From assembly GCF_932276165.1 (NCBI RefSeq), contig NC_063993.1, forward strand, positions 7,388,001 to 7,452,000: 64,000 nucleotides of DNA. Reading direction: 5' to 3'. The position numbers and the translations under genes were made by a program. This document shows positions 34,701-48,278 of this stretch, one piece after another. The notes under the pieces are model-generated. The model had not been told where the DNA came from. It did not search any database and worked only from the letters and a program-made list of their open reading frames with translations. Source of the DNA: Plutella xylostella (taxonomy: Eukaryota; Arthropoda; Insecta; Lepidoptera; Plutellidae). Each line of letters starts with the position of its first letter. Position 1 is the first letter of the stretch.

Positions 34701-37700
34701 TTAAACTCAGCACCAAAAAAGGCAAAGGTACTCCATACGGAGAATAGGCTTCATTGCATTTATGGTGAATGGAATTTTGCACTTTACAAGTTCCGGTAAC
34801 AAGGGTTTCGTTTCCACCGTTTTTGAGTTGGACGTGGTCAATAGGATATTGAAAAATTCCACTATCCTAAGCTTGCAACGGACAGAATTGCATTTAGCTC
34901 CCGGGATGCGCTAAATACAATCAGATGGGTTACTCCATACTGATTAAAAACGAACGAGAGCTGTCGTGCTATCACGCGGCACGTTTAATACAACGAGATA
35001 GAGTCGTGGCTCGCGCGGTAGCGCTCCAAAACTTCATGTTTCGTTTTATAGAATGACCCCCCTGGTACCATACGTGTTCGTGAATCCGCAGTAGTAGTCC
35101 AGCAGCCAATGCTAAGGAATTGGCTTCACATTGGAGATTCACCTCGGGTTGTGAGACACGCCCGTGAGACGTCGCGGGGATAGGCCGGGAGCCAACACAG
35201 ATGTTAGATTAGGATTTTACAATAGATTAAAAAATAAAACTGACTTCAAATATGACAAAAAGTAAGAAATCATTTGTTTTAAGACCAATTATATGTGACA
35301 GTACAAAACTACCTTAACATTAATTCGGTTTTGATGTTACCAAGTTACCAATTATAGAATCCGAAACATGATAGTACAAATTTTGTATACTTTCATTATC
35401 AAGCTATTGCTGTAGGTAGTAAAAAATTTTTTTTTAAAAACCCCTCCCGAGCTATACATGAGAATAGTTCAAATACGATGATGCATTCTGCTTTCGACTG
35501 CGGAAAATGGATTAGGATTCTAGTCCACAAATCAAGTGAGACTTGATCTTATCGCTGTGATGTGATTCCAGGAAAATAGCCATCTATATAATAGAACAAA
35601 AGTGTCTTGTGAGTCGCAAGTTTAACCACTGGGATTTTTTAAAGTGCAATCAAATACTCGTATAATTAAGCATGAAAGAAGTAGTTCTTTTGAGATGGTA
35701 TACCTCATATAATTATGTGTCCTCAGTAGTCCGCACCGGTCAGTCAGCGACTGTATAAGCTAATCCTTTCACCAAGGTGACAAACCCGAGTACTTATACG
35801 TTTATTATTTGTTACTCTCGTGTAAGGCTTAGACGAAGACCTAACTAGACTAGATTTAGATTAGTAGACTATACCGAACTGCGTGATATCAAAACCTTAG
35901 TGGTACCTTAATGTAAAGAATATCTGCAATTGACTTTGTACTCGCAACTCACTGGTTTTGTTTAGATTAACTTATTTAAGTACTTCCTGTATTTTATGGT
36001 TAAAATTACTATCTTGTACACAAAACCAAGTATTACTTCAACTTCAGAAACTCCGCCGGGAAGTATTAACAGCACTTGTTAAGTTCAAGTTGTCGTGTGT
36101 TCTGCATGTGAGCTAAGTCGTAAAAGCAACAAACTTATCAAATGTATGTTGTGTTGTAGTGAGAACTAATGCAAGTTTACAGATGAGCTCAATGCTAAGT
36201 TTTCAGCATGTTGGACAAATGAAATACATACAATACCTTATGTAAACCTGTGCAGTATTTGTGCATGGTTCAAGTAGTTATTTAGACAAACTTTGCTGTA
36301 ACCGCGACGTCCGCGACTAAAATACAATCGGTGTATGTTAGTTTAATATAGGTAAGTACAAAATGTTTTAGACCTCGGTTTCACGGTGTCTACTATTTAC
36401 TACTGAAGCGGTCAATATCGCAACAATAACATTGTGATGGTTTAATTCAATACAGGTAATTAGTAAATTATAGGTACTTAGTTGATCTCAATCCCTAATG
36501 GATTAAAAAGCTATTTCATCCGGTACAATACAAAATATTCCCCTCTACATAGAAAAAAATAATGACACACTCGACTTGCTTGTTATTAGACTATGCTACC
36601 TGCATAAAATACACTGACTATAGGTCTTAAATTCGGCAGGCTACTCCGAGCGTAAATGGCTTGAGTGCTGAAATTGAATCACAGTAAAGTTATCAAGCTC
36701 ACTGTGGACGCACATGTGTGGAATTAATCGAATCTGCAACAGTCGTTCACAGCGCCGGGCAGCCGTCTAGCAGTCTGCAGTTGTATAAGCAGATCACAGT
36801 GTGTCTTTGTTATATTTTGTTACAGTTCTCGTATAACTGAATGGATATTATACTTAAATAATTCATATTTCCCAAAAAGAGGTTTATTGGAATGACATTT
36901 TGAAGAACTACGACTATTACTATTTGACTTCGGGGCAATGGGAAATTCACGAATAAATATATATCCGTACAATGCTTCTCCGTACAAAATTTAGTTGCTG
37001 TTTATTACTTTTACGAATTTTTTAAGCATAGTGAAGAAGAATTGTAAGCAACTAAAGTTGTTCAGAATGACGAGTTAGATATGTTATCCTCTTTCGGATA
37101 TGCACTTTGTATAATACCTACCTAATTATGTTAGAATCTAGGGTCTGTTATTAAATGTTCCGTGTGATTTTCTCTTGTGAGATAGAGTCACCCCAGAGAG
37201 CGACCCCGATCTTATCTTAATCGACTTTGTCATTTCCTTCAAACACATTCTTATCTTTTCTTAATACTGATATTACGTGTTTATTATGCTGTTAAACGTC
37301 GGCTATGAATCTCTCTTCGTGAACATTATATCCAACCTTTGGATATTTGGCAACTAAACTAAGACTTATAGATGTAATGTAAATAAGTATGTACTTATAG
37401 TGGATATTTTTCTGGGCATGGTTATGGCAGTCATGAGCTCTACACCTAAAATAACTTTTGGTAGTATGGTGAGTGGGAAAAAGGTAGTGTTATGCTAAAG
37501 GAGACGTAACTTATGTCCTTATCCTGTTATCGGATTAGTATATCAAAATCTACCCTTATTATTAATTAAATTAAATTATTAATCTACCCTTAGCATTAGG
37601 TAAATATAAACGTAACATCGAAACTTCAAAAGTTGCGTAAAATCTACGAACGTGCATGAATATATTTAGATATGTTTAGTTGTTTACGTGTTACAAAACC

Positions 37701-38558
37701 ATTCCACTTTCAAATCACAATACGTTTTTGCAACATCCGTATATTCGCATTCCTGTATCTCCAATTTGCACCTTCCCGGCTGTCACCGGATGTACGGAAA
37801 TTAGCATATTATTCGAATTTCTCGCCGCCAGCACCGGACACTAGACAATTAGACCTACTACATACCTAACTATGTGTCTATCTATCCTACAGATTGGAGC
37901 AGACAACCTCTTTAACCAACTTTGAATAAAGGAGGAGGTTTACATCGAGTTTGAAACATTCAATGGTTTCAAAGGAACACTTTTGTTTGGCGAATGAGCA
38001 ATAAACAACCCTTTGTTTTAATATAATAAAACAAACAACAATACAATCGTTATAAATACCTCAAAAGAACTTTTAAAAGTTTCTCATTGTTCCAGTTGGG
38101 ATGTTCGCCGTCGCTATAGATGTAAATTGGATTAAATATTAGAATTCCACTGGAAAGACTTCTAGATCACTTTGGAGTCGGCAAATTGTTCAGTCTCCGT
38201 GAATCCGGAATGTTGGGACCACGACTCAGTATAGTCTGTACACTTCAGGACAAATTATTAGAGACAGTGTTATACAGAAATTATTTTTCCAGTTTTCTAT
38301 GTAAGAATACCTATAACAAATAAAGTAACAACTAAATGTTGGTAGGACATGCATGTAAATGCAAGTTTACGAAATACATTTAAAAAAAAGATAAAGGTTA
38401 TTTATTCTTCTCCCCTTGAGTTTTTCTGTACTAATGATGTAGGTACTAAGATTACCTATTTTATAATATTCCAATGTGTTTCAATCTTTTCTAAAACAGT
38501 AAAGAGGAGGAATAAGCGAATGAAGATAATATTAATAATGTAAGTAGTACTAACACTA
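31777..38558. other. Long AT-rich stretch without a supported gene
   Basis: Short frames are scattered and look like chance. GC-richer patches at 34440-34560 and 34940-35190 are unexplained. A short stretch at 33190-33250 ending in GTTGTCCAGCAGAG resembles the 3' end of a lepidopteran LINE. Confidence 0.35.
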
Positions 38559-38707
38559 ACCCCCTTATTCATAGAGAAGTTACAATACGTTTTAACTAAT
38601 AAACTGTTTTGTCCCTCTCCGACAAAGAACAATTTGTTTCTTGACAGAGAGGGACAAAACAGTTTATTAGTTAAAACGTATTGTAACTTTTCTATGAATA
38701 AGGGGGT
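38559..38707. mobile_element. Palindromic MITE, family A copy 3
   Basis: ACCCCCTTATTCATAGAGAA opens and its inverse closes the element. The arms include GTTTTAACTAATAAACTG, as in copy 2. About 149 bp and non-coding. Confidence 0.85.
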
Positions 38708-39965
38708 AAGTAAGTACATAGTTTTATCATCAATACCGTGTGACCAATATAGAATAACGACTAATAATATTCAAATTTTACGTCAGCCAGTGTAAAATGT
38801 TGAAATCTAGCTATCACGCCTGGTTAGAGTAATTGGTATCATGTTTTAAGTGAAAACTCCATTTCGTCGGTAAAGTCCTCTTTCGTGGAATCATTTTGGC
38901 TTCCCCATCTATCTTGGGAATAATTTATCTTTAGCAATAAAATCTAGCTATCTGCTTTCAGTTCTCGAATATTTTCTGTAGGGAATTATTCAATTTGTAA
39001 CTTTAGCTATTTTGTAAGTTGTTTGAGTTTCATAAAGAAATTAGCTTTCATTTAAGTGGAGTTTTCTTTATGATGTAAAAATAATTGAGGTAAGTACGTA
39101 CCTAAGTTGTTTTTTCCCATATAGATCTACCTATAGTGATGCAGAAAATATATTTCTTAATTTTCTTTTTACCACTAAATGTGTATAATTTGTCGTGTAT
39201 AATATGGTGCGTAATGTGCATTGTTAAACACACATTTGAGTTTAAAAATTAAGAGCTTAGCCTCATCATTTGTATTACGTTACAATCCAATCCTTAATAA
39301 AAACCCAAACATGTTTCCGAAAGGATACCTGAACTCAATCACTATGTGAACCTGAAAAAATGCTTTTAGTTGATTCGACTTCACTAGAAATAGAAAGGTA
39401 TAGAAACAAGGAGTAGAATAAATGGGTGAAATAGGTAAAGGGATAAATGTTGATAGCATTAACGATGTGCTCGGCCTTCTGTCGGATATCCTTTATACGA
39501 CTGCTACTCTTGTATGTACAGGTGGGGCAGAACAGTAGGGTTGCCACTTTCCACCATACCTACATAGGTATAATAGCATTTGTTTTAATGACTTGGTATG
39601 CTATGAAGTATTCTGATGTTCAAACTGTAACTAAACAGGTTTTTCACCAGTAAACGTTGGTAATTAAACCGAAAAAACCGTTCTAGGTATCTTATTTTTA
39701 ACGTCGTCGGCAACCCTGACTTTGCATAACTGAACTGTGTTTGTTAAACATGAAAGATAAAATAAAAATAACGTGTGTAGCACGTCCTTAGCCGACGGTG
39801 AACCGCTACACATTTATTATTTCGCGCACAAGAAATAAAATGTAAATATAAATAAGCATTTTGTTATTGAGACGGCTTTGTGTTGAATTCAAATAAGGGG
39901 AAAATTACAAATGTGCCTGTAACGAGAGCTGAGGTGAACGTTGTGTGTGTTACTTGCCTGAATTT
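38708..39965. other. AT-rich DNA, no feature supported
   Basis: No gene or long repeat was seen. Confidence 0.35.
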
Positions 39966-40100
39966 TTAACCCCCGACAGAAAGTGGGGAGTTATAAGTTT
40001 AACGTATTCGTGTGTCTGTGTATCTGTCTGTAGTAGCCTATCTCCCAAACGGCTAGACCTTTTAGTATTAAATACCGGGGATTTTTAACGTTGATTCGAA
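39966..40100 (+). repeat. AACCCCCGAC dispersed lepidopteran repeat
   Basis: TTTAACCCCCGACAGAAAG and CTCCCAAACGGCTAGACC are words I recognise from a very common lepidopteran interspersed repeat. This is a fragment. Its class is uncertain. Confidence 0.5.
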
Positions 40101-40829
40101 ATGGTGAGAATCAATGATATAACAAAAAATCTGTATCATTGATGATTTTGGCTCATTTATTGGTGGAACATAATTAGAAAATTATGGTAGGTACTAGATG
40201 TGAAGCACACGGCACACACCGTTATTGACTTTTTTTTAGGAAGTGTTAGAAAACACCCCATTATTGCTCCCAAAGTGTGATATTCAGTTTTGCTTTATGA
40301 AGTACCATTTATAAGTTAGTCTAAATCTAAGATGAATACTGGAGTCAGTAAATTTTCATACAGCTGTTAATTCCTATGTATAGTTGTATACTATTAGTCA
40401 ACATTGTAAATTCTTATAATATTATAAGCCTGTACAAACAAACAACATAATCTTATAATTCCGACAATGTTAAAGTTTAGCAAACATTTGTCATGTTTGG
40501 TAGGCAGAGTTGGTAACTTGGACTGCGACAGATTTCACATCCAAATCAGATTCATAAATATTCGGCCCCATCGCGCCGACTTTTCGCGGGCATAAACATT
40601 TTCCGAGAAGGTTTGTCTGTTTTCAGTCGAGCTTATAGACTTATAGAGTACTGTTTGAATATGTAGTTATGTAGGTAGGTACCGCTGATGAACTTAAATA
40701 AGTATAAAACAAACAAAATACACCCGCGTGCTATGAAAAAGTTCCATCTGCCATTGCCGTTCCAAGTGCAGAGTACTGTATACTCGTAAGTAAATACAAT
40801 TACATAATGGGTGTTGATATTTATATTTA

Positions 40830-40925
40830 ATATGTATCTATCTGACCAGCTGTCCGATACCCATATTACAGGCTCTGCCTAGTTTGGGTTCCGATGGTCC
40901 TGTGTGAGATGTGAAATGAATTAAA
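40830..40925 (+). mobile_element. SINE family 2, 3' fragment
   Basis: CAGCTGTCCGATACCCATA and GGCTCTGCCTAGTTTGGG to TGTGTGAGATGT match, inverted, the segment at 60851-60952. The tRNA-like head is missing. Confidence 0.6.
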
Positions 40926-41103
40926 ATACCGTTTCATAATTCTAACTGTGAATGGCCATTGTAAGCAGTAGCCACAATCGTAGCTAAACTAGTGATTTAC
41001 GACTTTTACGGCGGTGCGGACGGTGCCCAATGAACGCTCCAAACAGAAACAAAACGTGGCCAAAAATGTAAACAATAGCGAGCGTGTGATTGTGTGTATG
41101 GAG

Positions 41104-41365
41104 CAGTGGTTCCCGATTTGTGTTCTGCGGAACCCCGGGGTTCCGTGAGAGGCTATTAGGGGTTCAGGAATACTGAAGGGAAGCCTTTTATCACGACTTG
41201 AAGCAGTGCTGTTTGTTTTAGACGCCCGAATGGTGTCCCGGGTTCGATCACCGGCTGGGGCAGATATTTGTCAGGGTCGGATGGCCCTGTGTGAGATGTC
41301 CCCCAAATAGGTGGATGGATTACCATTGGTTTACTGCTTTAAGATCCAAGCTGGGGTTCCGCTAA
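41104..41365. mobile_element. hAT-like MITE interrupted by a SINE fragment
   Basis: CAGTGGTTCCCGATTTGTG with CGGAACCCCGGGGTTCCG resembles the CAGTGGTTCTC tips of hAT-type MITEs. GGGGTTCCGCTAAAAAC near 41350 may be the other side. Between them, 41221-41310 holds a SINE piece with CCCGGGTTCGATCACCGGC and GGATGGCCCTGTGTGAGATG. Confidence 0.4.
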
Positions 41366-41448
41366 AAACATGAAATGGCTACATAAAAAAAAATATATAT
41401 ATACCCACTTGCTTAGGTATATTTGTACTTCCACATAGAATTAAGTAT

Positions 41449-41745
41449 AATTGGATGGGTGACCGATTTGAAATGGTTCTTTTCTAGACGCTTCCGTGCT
41501 TCGGACGGCACGTTAAGCCGTGGGTCCCGGTTGCTGCTTCGCCTTCGGGCGGCTTGAAGACAGTCGGGTTACCCCTTACCCGACAACTCTCTCAGCAAAA
41601 GCTTGCTTATGTTGGGGTCCACCAACCCGCACTTGGCCAGCGTGGTGGACTAGGCCTAAAACCCTTCCTTCATTGGAAAGGAGACCCGTGTCCCAGCAGT
41701 GGGGACGTAATGGGTCGTGATGATGATGATGATGACATAGAATTA
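41449..41745 (+). mobile_element. SINE with 5S rRNA-like box and GATGATGATG tail
   Basis: TTGGATGGGTGACCG at 41451-41465 matches the internal promoter region of 5S rRNA. The body contains TTCGGACGGCACGTTAAGCC and CCCAGCAGTGGGGACGTAAT and ends in (GAT)n. This body and tail are very common in lepidopteran genomes. The 5S origin of the head is an inference from one short match. Confidence 0.55.
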
Positions 41746-44700
41746 GTCTTGAATTTTGGAGTCGTTTTTTTACTGTTTTAAGTTAAAATAAACCCAGTTT
41801 ATCATTTCAAAAAATATTGTTAATTTCCACACACTGTCACTGATAAAATTTACATTATATCTCGCTCCAGCCACCACCACCCAGCGAATGTCCTAACACA
41901 TTTAAAATTACAAAGAAAGTAATTATTCCGCAGAGCTCCGACGCATATATTGTACAAAGTGGAACATGAGCAAAAAGACTGGCAGCGAGAATGAAGCACT
42001 AAGAGCTTTTTTATTATAACCTCCGCGACTAATCTATTACTGAGTATCCGCACTGCAATCTAAACTGGGTATGTGTAATTAGAAAATAAATTGCAACGTA
42101 GGAAACCCAACTTTAATTTTAGTTTAACTAACTTACTTTGAGGTTCAGCGGCAGCGCATAGAATAAAAACGTACCTGAAAGAATAAAACAGCACAGAATT
42201 AATAAAAACATCCAAACACAGTTGCCCGTGAGGCCAAACAATTAGGCCGACCAGCAGAAATAAAATGCGCATTGATATTCATCGGCGCCATTTATTGCGA
42301 TCGTTAAAGCTGGCTGGCTAGATACGAACAAATAAAGATCGGTAGCTTACGACACACCGACATGTGGGCTACTTTACGCACGTGTCGTGGCATTTACCCT
42401 TTTTGGCTTACTGTACAGTGAGAGAACAGTGGTGGAACTGAGTCCGTGCCAAAAGTCGCTGCTTTATGTACGGTGAGGAATATACTGCATACATGATAAT
42501 GTAGTGCTACATGAATCACTTTAGTAGCAGACAGTCAATCTGGGAATTTCTTAGTAGAGTTCTTATTAACGGCTTCTAGGGGTTTTCATGAATGGTAGTT
42601 TGAAAATTAATATAAAAAGAATAAAAATATACTTATGGGAAAATTTATTATAATATATTTATGTATCATAATAATAAAAAAAGCTTACAACACCATAAGT
42701 TGAAAAGGTGGGTCATGCTAGGCTTTCTCTAGAAAACTGTTGTGCGAAAACATTAAAAATTTGCTAAACTTTCTATAGTATCTTTGCACGTCTTTATGCA
42801 TTCAGAACTTTACTAGCCACTATCACAACAGCTTATAACTTCAATCTTAAGTTTATGAAAGTCTACGAGTTGTATTGAGCATTCCCTTGACTCCAACTGC
42901 CGCAAGCTAAAAGCCGTTAAGATAAAAGTCACTATATCGCGATTCCCCATAAACACAGCGCTGTGATTGGTGGAACACGCATCAATCGAATTTATCGACG
43001 TCGATAACGAACCCGTGTAGGTAGCGGCCGCAACGGATACATAAAGCAGCCGCAACAGTCACAAAAAGTATATATGTATACTTGTCAGCCTACTGTTCCT
43101 CTCTCAGTCCAGACAATCCCACAGGAGGCTCCGGTATCCTCAGTCACGAGCCTCCTCTTTACGGCCCGTTCCGACCTTAACAAGATTCTCCACGCTCGTT
43201 AGGCCAATTTATTACGCCCTTACAAGGGATTTATACTTTTTGTGGCAGTTTTGCCCACTCCCGGCGCGGTACATGATATGTGTCGATGTTAGGAGATACT
43301 GTTGCTGCTGACTTCTATGGTATTGTTCTTTTAAATATTTGGTAGCAGAATGGTGACGCTGCTGGTAGAAAATCATCCACGTTAAAGTCTTTTATAAACA
43401 GAAACTGCCCGGAAATAGAAAGATAGAACCTCCCAGAGCATCGAATCAACTATTACATGCCCAGCGCACCCTGAGCAGTCAGCGAATGACAACTACATAT
43501 AATAAATGTTTTGTCAAGCTAAGAAGACCCTAGAAATAAGTTATATGTTAAGTAGGTACTCCATATTTATCGTTTAAAGAGTTTAATCTTTTCATCGGCT
43601 AAATAATAAAGAAGCTTAAGGAAACTAACTAAGATAACTAAATAGAGTTTCCAACTTTCTTTGAACGCATCAGAGTGCAGTCCAACTTTGTAAAACGCAC
43701 TTTTATTGCGCTTCCGCTGGCCCAACGTTAACTTTTACGTTGCGTTGCTAATAACGCAGGCCCGTGGTTCTTAACACGCTTGTCAGTGTACTTCATACCG
43801 TAATTGTATTTGATTTAATATTGTATTTTATTATGTTTTGTAAACTCGATTCAAACTTTTTCAATCGAAATCTTTCTAGCCTAGAATTTTTGTAATTATA
43901 ATGATTATTAATATTAGTAACTTTAATTAGTTCCCATTAATATTCATATTTGTCTTTCATTCATTATAAAAACTTCTTCCAATGCTTTTCCGAAACTTAA
44001 TTACATTCCACGACATCATATTTCTGCTGGCTAATATTTCATTTACTCAACGCTGTGTTAGCTGCGGCGAATGGGCGTTTCGACGATTATTGAGTTAGTT
44101 CACAAAAACTTGTCCAAGTGGAAAAAGCTTTTGTCTCGCAAAAAATATTGGATGAAATCGAGAAAAACCTCAAAGAGAATGTGTGCGGGAGACAGCCACG
44201 TCGTCTAGCAAACAGATAAAATGTTTATATGCTCCATAAATCATGCCCGCTTCACATTAAAAAACAACACACTCTGAACTGTGCACGTCTAGATTCTGTA
44301 AGATTTTGGTGAAATAACCTCTACAGGGTTATGTAGGAATATGATAATACGGCCTGTATTTTCAACTTGGAGTGGAGTTTATTTGCGACGGAAATTACGT
44401 TCTTTTTGTGGAGATTGCTCAAAGCGATAACGAGGGTAGGTTACCGTGAGGGTAATCAAGTGAAGGCGCGAATGCTTCACGTAAACAAAGCGATTGTTTC
44501 TTCGTAGATTAGATCTGTTTGGGAATTATGTTCTTTTTGCATTTGGACGCGACCCTTTGAGGATTTTCACAATTTATTTTGTTACCTGCGTGTAAGTGTT
44601 GTTTATTTGAAGTAGGTATTATCCTGTATCGTGTAACACACATCCCTTCGTGTAGCCTAACTTTATTGAATTTGGTGTATATCCCAAGTAACGTTAAGCT

Positions 44701-46162
44701 ATTTGTAAAGTAAATAAAGACATAGTAGGAAAGCGTGGGTCTTCTTTTGTATTTTTCTTCTTATTCAATGAAAACGGCCTTGTCGAGTTTCGAGAAAATA
44801 GTTTTTTTATTTTATTGTGTTCAGCTAAATACTTTTTTCTTTGCCTCGAGGGAAGAGAAGACATTTCTTTGCGAACTCAAGTTTAAACTAAGTCCGCAGG
44901 CGAACAAGTTCTTCTTTCGCATAAAAATGTAACGAAACCTAGGCTAGGTCTTGTTTCAATCCAAGTGCTTAAGGAATATGTGCATTAGTAGTCGTTGTTG
45001 GTTAGTTTTTCCATTAACAAAAGTTAGCTTACTATACCATTTTTGAACCTGCATTTTCCTAGCCCTTCATGGGGATAATAGGAACATTATATTTTAAATA
45101 CATTATGCTACCTTGTGTTCCTAGTGTAATAGTAATAAATTATTTAATTGTTGTGTATCGCCATTTTCATAATTAATGAGTACAAATTGTAATCGAATAT
45201 TATTTTAGTGAGGTTTAATTAATTGTTATATTATTCTACCGCGTATTGTAAAGTTCAGTAGTAGTAGTCAATAATCTGAACTCGTAAATTGTACCTCTGC
45301 ACCCACAGTAACTTATAATAATGTATAATTTGTGATTGTATTACCAGGTACCTCGATCAAAACTTGTCTATGATATCTACCTTACTTGTCTTTCCATACT
45401 TAAGTACTTTAAATTCTAATACTTTTTATCTTGCTCACAACACAAGAATACAAGCAAGTCAAAGCTTCCAATTAGAAACATACTAGGCCTTGCTCCTACT
45501 AATCCTATCATTGAATAGTCTCAGAAAAGTAACCAAGGTTTTCCTGGCGGGAAGCAGTATTGTTTATGGTTCCAGCCAGTAACATCAGTTGAAAGATGGC
45601 GCCACTTCCGTAAACTATGCATCTCAATGAACCAGCGTCTCGCGTCTCGCCACCGTAGCAAACACATTTACATACTTTGTATGAGATTATTGGAGCTTCA
45701 AGTTTTATAGGGGATCTCGTGTGTATGTTTATGAAGATACAAGTTTATGATAAAAGCAGACAAGAGTTCAATTCACGTTACATGATTGATCAGTGCCATT
45801 CGTGGACAAAGTTAAGGAGGAAGTTCTAGATAGAAATGGAGCCTGGAGAATAATAAACTTTATGTAGCCTTAAAGCTCTAAAGGTAATATGTAAACATAC
45901 AAGAAGACGACTGGTCAAACTGAACGAAATCCAATTTATTCATGAAATCAGGTAGGTAATTATATTGTAGGGTTTGTTGTTTACACCCTGTATATTCAAT
46001 GGCCACAAGAACCAACACAGATGTTCGGTACAAGCGGCTTCAAACGTTTGCGTCTCTTTGATGTGAGTGTGGTGCGTGGCACTTTAAAATTGTAAACATC
46101 TTATTTTAGGCAATACTGTACAAACATACGAATTCTTTGGTTTACAAAGTGTTTTATTTCAT
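41746..46162. other. AT-rich DNA, no gene supported
   Basis: Nothing recognised. GC-richer patches at 42280-42460 and 43080-43290 lack coding signatures. Confidence 0.35.
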
Positions 46163-46330
46163 ACTAGCTGTAGCCCACGAGCTCTGATTAGACTTAATAA
46201 GTTTTCCCGTGGGAATTCCGGGACAAAAATCCTATACGTTAAAAACCTTTCGACATAAGTATATAAAATATTATCAACATTGCTTCAGACGATTTCCGTG
46301 AAAGAGTAACAAACACCCATCCATCCATAT
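46163..46330 (-). mobile_element. Helitron-like (Lep1-type) fragment
   Basis: ACTAGCTGTAGCCCACGAGC, TTTTCCCGTGGGAATTCCGG and GTAACAAACACCCATCCAT are decayed versions of a very common lepidopteran repeat. I associate that repeat with non-autonomous Helitrons. In reverse orientation its end would be CTAGT. The fragment is incomplete. Confidence 0.4.
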
Positions 46331-46989
46331 ACCTACTAACAATTTTTGCGTCCATACCTAACATCAGTAGCATTGAATTATGACAAAAATTATTTTTTCA
46401 CATAATTATTATCACTAGCGATGAATAAAGCTCTAAAATATACTGTCTACGGCCTATAACATTTAATTAAATCCAGCTATTGCTGTTCCAACATTAATTA
46501 AATAGCAATATTATCGAAAATGTATCACGCTCATAATGAGCTACAGGTAATTGTTCCTACACAATAAACAAGTATTGAAATATACGTTAATGCAAATTGA
46601 AATTTGCAGGCAAATTAACCATCTAAATTGTTGGCATTAATTAATATGTCGAGCCAGTAGAGGCTGATGTATTACGAACGTTTATTAAAACCACAACAAG
46701 CAATTACATATTTCACGAAACCTACCTATCTACTAGCTAACAGTTAATCATAGTATTAAACATAATAATTAATAATATACAGGGTGTAATTTTATCAGTA
46801 ACGCTCCCCTTGGCCGGAGAATAATGAACCGATTCCGTGAAACTTATTGATTCAAAAATAAATTCTATAGGTACTTAGTAGAATAATAACTAGTATGACA
46901 CAGTTAAATTTTCAGAAAAAAGTAACGATAATCGAATTAAAAATAATAATATAAATAAAGAATAATAATAATATTGGCTTAGGCCCGTG

Positions 46990-47790
46990 TGCATTATTAA
47001 TACCGGTTAACGACCGAGCTGAATAAAATAGAAGCGAATAGAAACTACAATAATAATAATAATAAGCGGCAGGGCAGCAGGGCAGCTTGTGGCGAGCTGT
47101 TGGGCATTAGCGACCCCACCCACCCGATGCCGGGGAGAACCCCTGTTCCTCATCTCTGGCTTGCCTTTATTGGTTGTCCAGAGTGAACACTGACGAGGAA
47201 CAGGATCTCCCACCTCTTGCTTGCTTTCATTGGCTGGCTTGAGTGGTGTACCGCTAGAGCAGATATGCTCGGAGGAAGGAAGTATATCCAGTAAGTGCTT
47301 GTAGGGGTATTGACCGGCATCCGCGATTGCTCTGAGAGCCTTGGTATACCTCTCCACCCTCAGCACCTCATGCCATATTGCCCCCTTGTTGCTACGTCAC
47401 TGTAATGTGCTAGCGACTGTTTTGGGGGGCCCATTTAATGTTTGTGCGAGTCACCCCCTGCCTTTTTATCCGTGTGTGAAACATATAGGTCAGGCAGGGG
47501 CCATAGTCCCAGTTACCCAGTCCATTTAGCACCCCATTCCATAAACCTGTATTCGTTTTCTCCATATCCTACAATAGTCCTGCACTAACCGGGGGATTTC
47601 CTTGGGTTTACTTCTATAGTTTTCACAGGGAAAATTGCCGGTTAGTGTCACATTTCATATAGATTAATGTTGTCAAACGGGCCTCTACATGTTGGCTTCG
47701 GCCCCATGCACGCCTTCCAAATGTCCGAGACCCCATGGTCCCGAGATGGAAAAACAACAACATAATAATAATAAATAAAAAACATACATG
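46990..47790. repeat. GC-rich dispersed repeat flanked by (AAT)n
   Basis: The block is unlike its AT-rich flanks and has (AAT)n runs at both ends (47050-47067 and 47763-47783). A minus-strand frame at 47007-47366 (119 codons, including AGQYPYKHLLDILPSSEH) may be the C-terminus of a non-LTR retrotransposon protein. I do not recognise a domain. The orientation is unclear. Confidence 0.4.
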
Positions 47791-47887
47791 AATCAATGGT
47801 TATACATTGGATGATAACGTGATAAAAGTTGTGACTGCACTACCTATATCGTCTGACTCATATCATCGATCGAATTTGTATAATAAA

Positions 47888-48118
47888 TGTGGGACCAGGC
47901 GGTGGAAATGAGAACCAAGCTGATTTAATCACTGAATCTCGTTTATTTTAGTTAAAACATCTTTTAAAATAATTATTTATATTTGAGCACAACTACATTT
48001 TGCTAATCCTCCATTCATCTGAGTCCAACTTCCTTTCATAGACAATCGATGCTTTCTTTCTTTCTTCACACACTCTGTTCATCCAAATAATAATAAATGA
48101 TAATGTTCCATTCCTACA
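47888..48118 (-). repeat. 3' LTR (231 bp)
   Basis: TGTGGGACCAGGCGG at one end and CATTCCTACA at the other, so TG..CA termini. Matches 49432-49890 without its insertion. Confidence 0.88.
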
Positions 48119-48278
48119 ACTCGGCCATCCTGCTTACATGCTGCCCTCAGCATGTGCATTTAAAACAACTTAAATGATTAACCCCTTAACTAATAAACAT
48201 AAACAAATACGGCATTACATCTTAACTAATAATAATAAACAAATACGGCATTACAACTTAAAACACACACATTCGTCA

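Noticed and set aside
34940..35190. GC-richer patch considered as a conserved exon
   Set aside because: No open frame with a recognisable product and no splice pattern was found.
38456..38719. 87-codon minus-strand frame
   Set aside because: Most of it is the palindromic MITE of family A.
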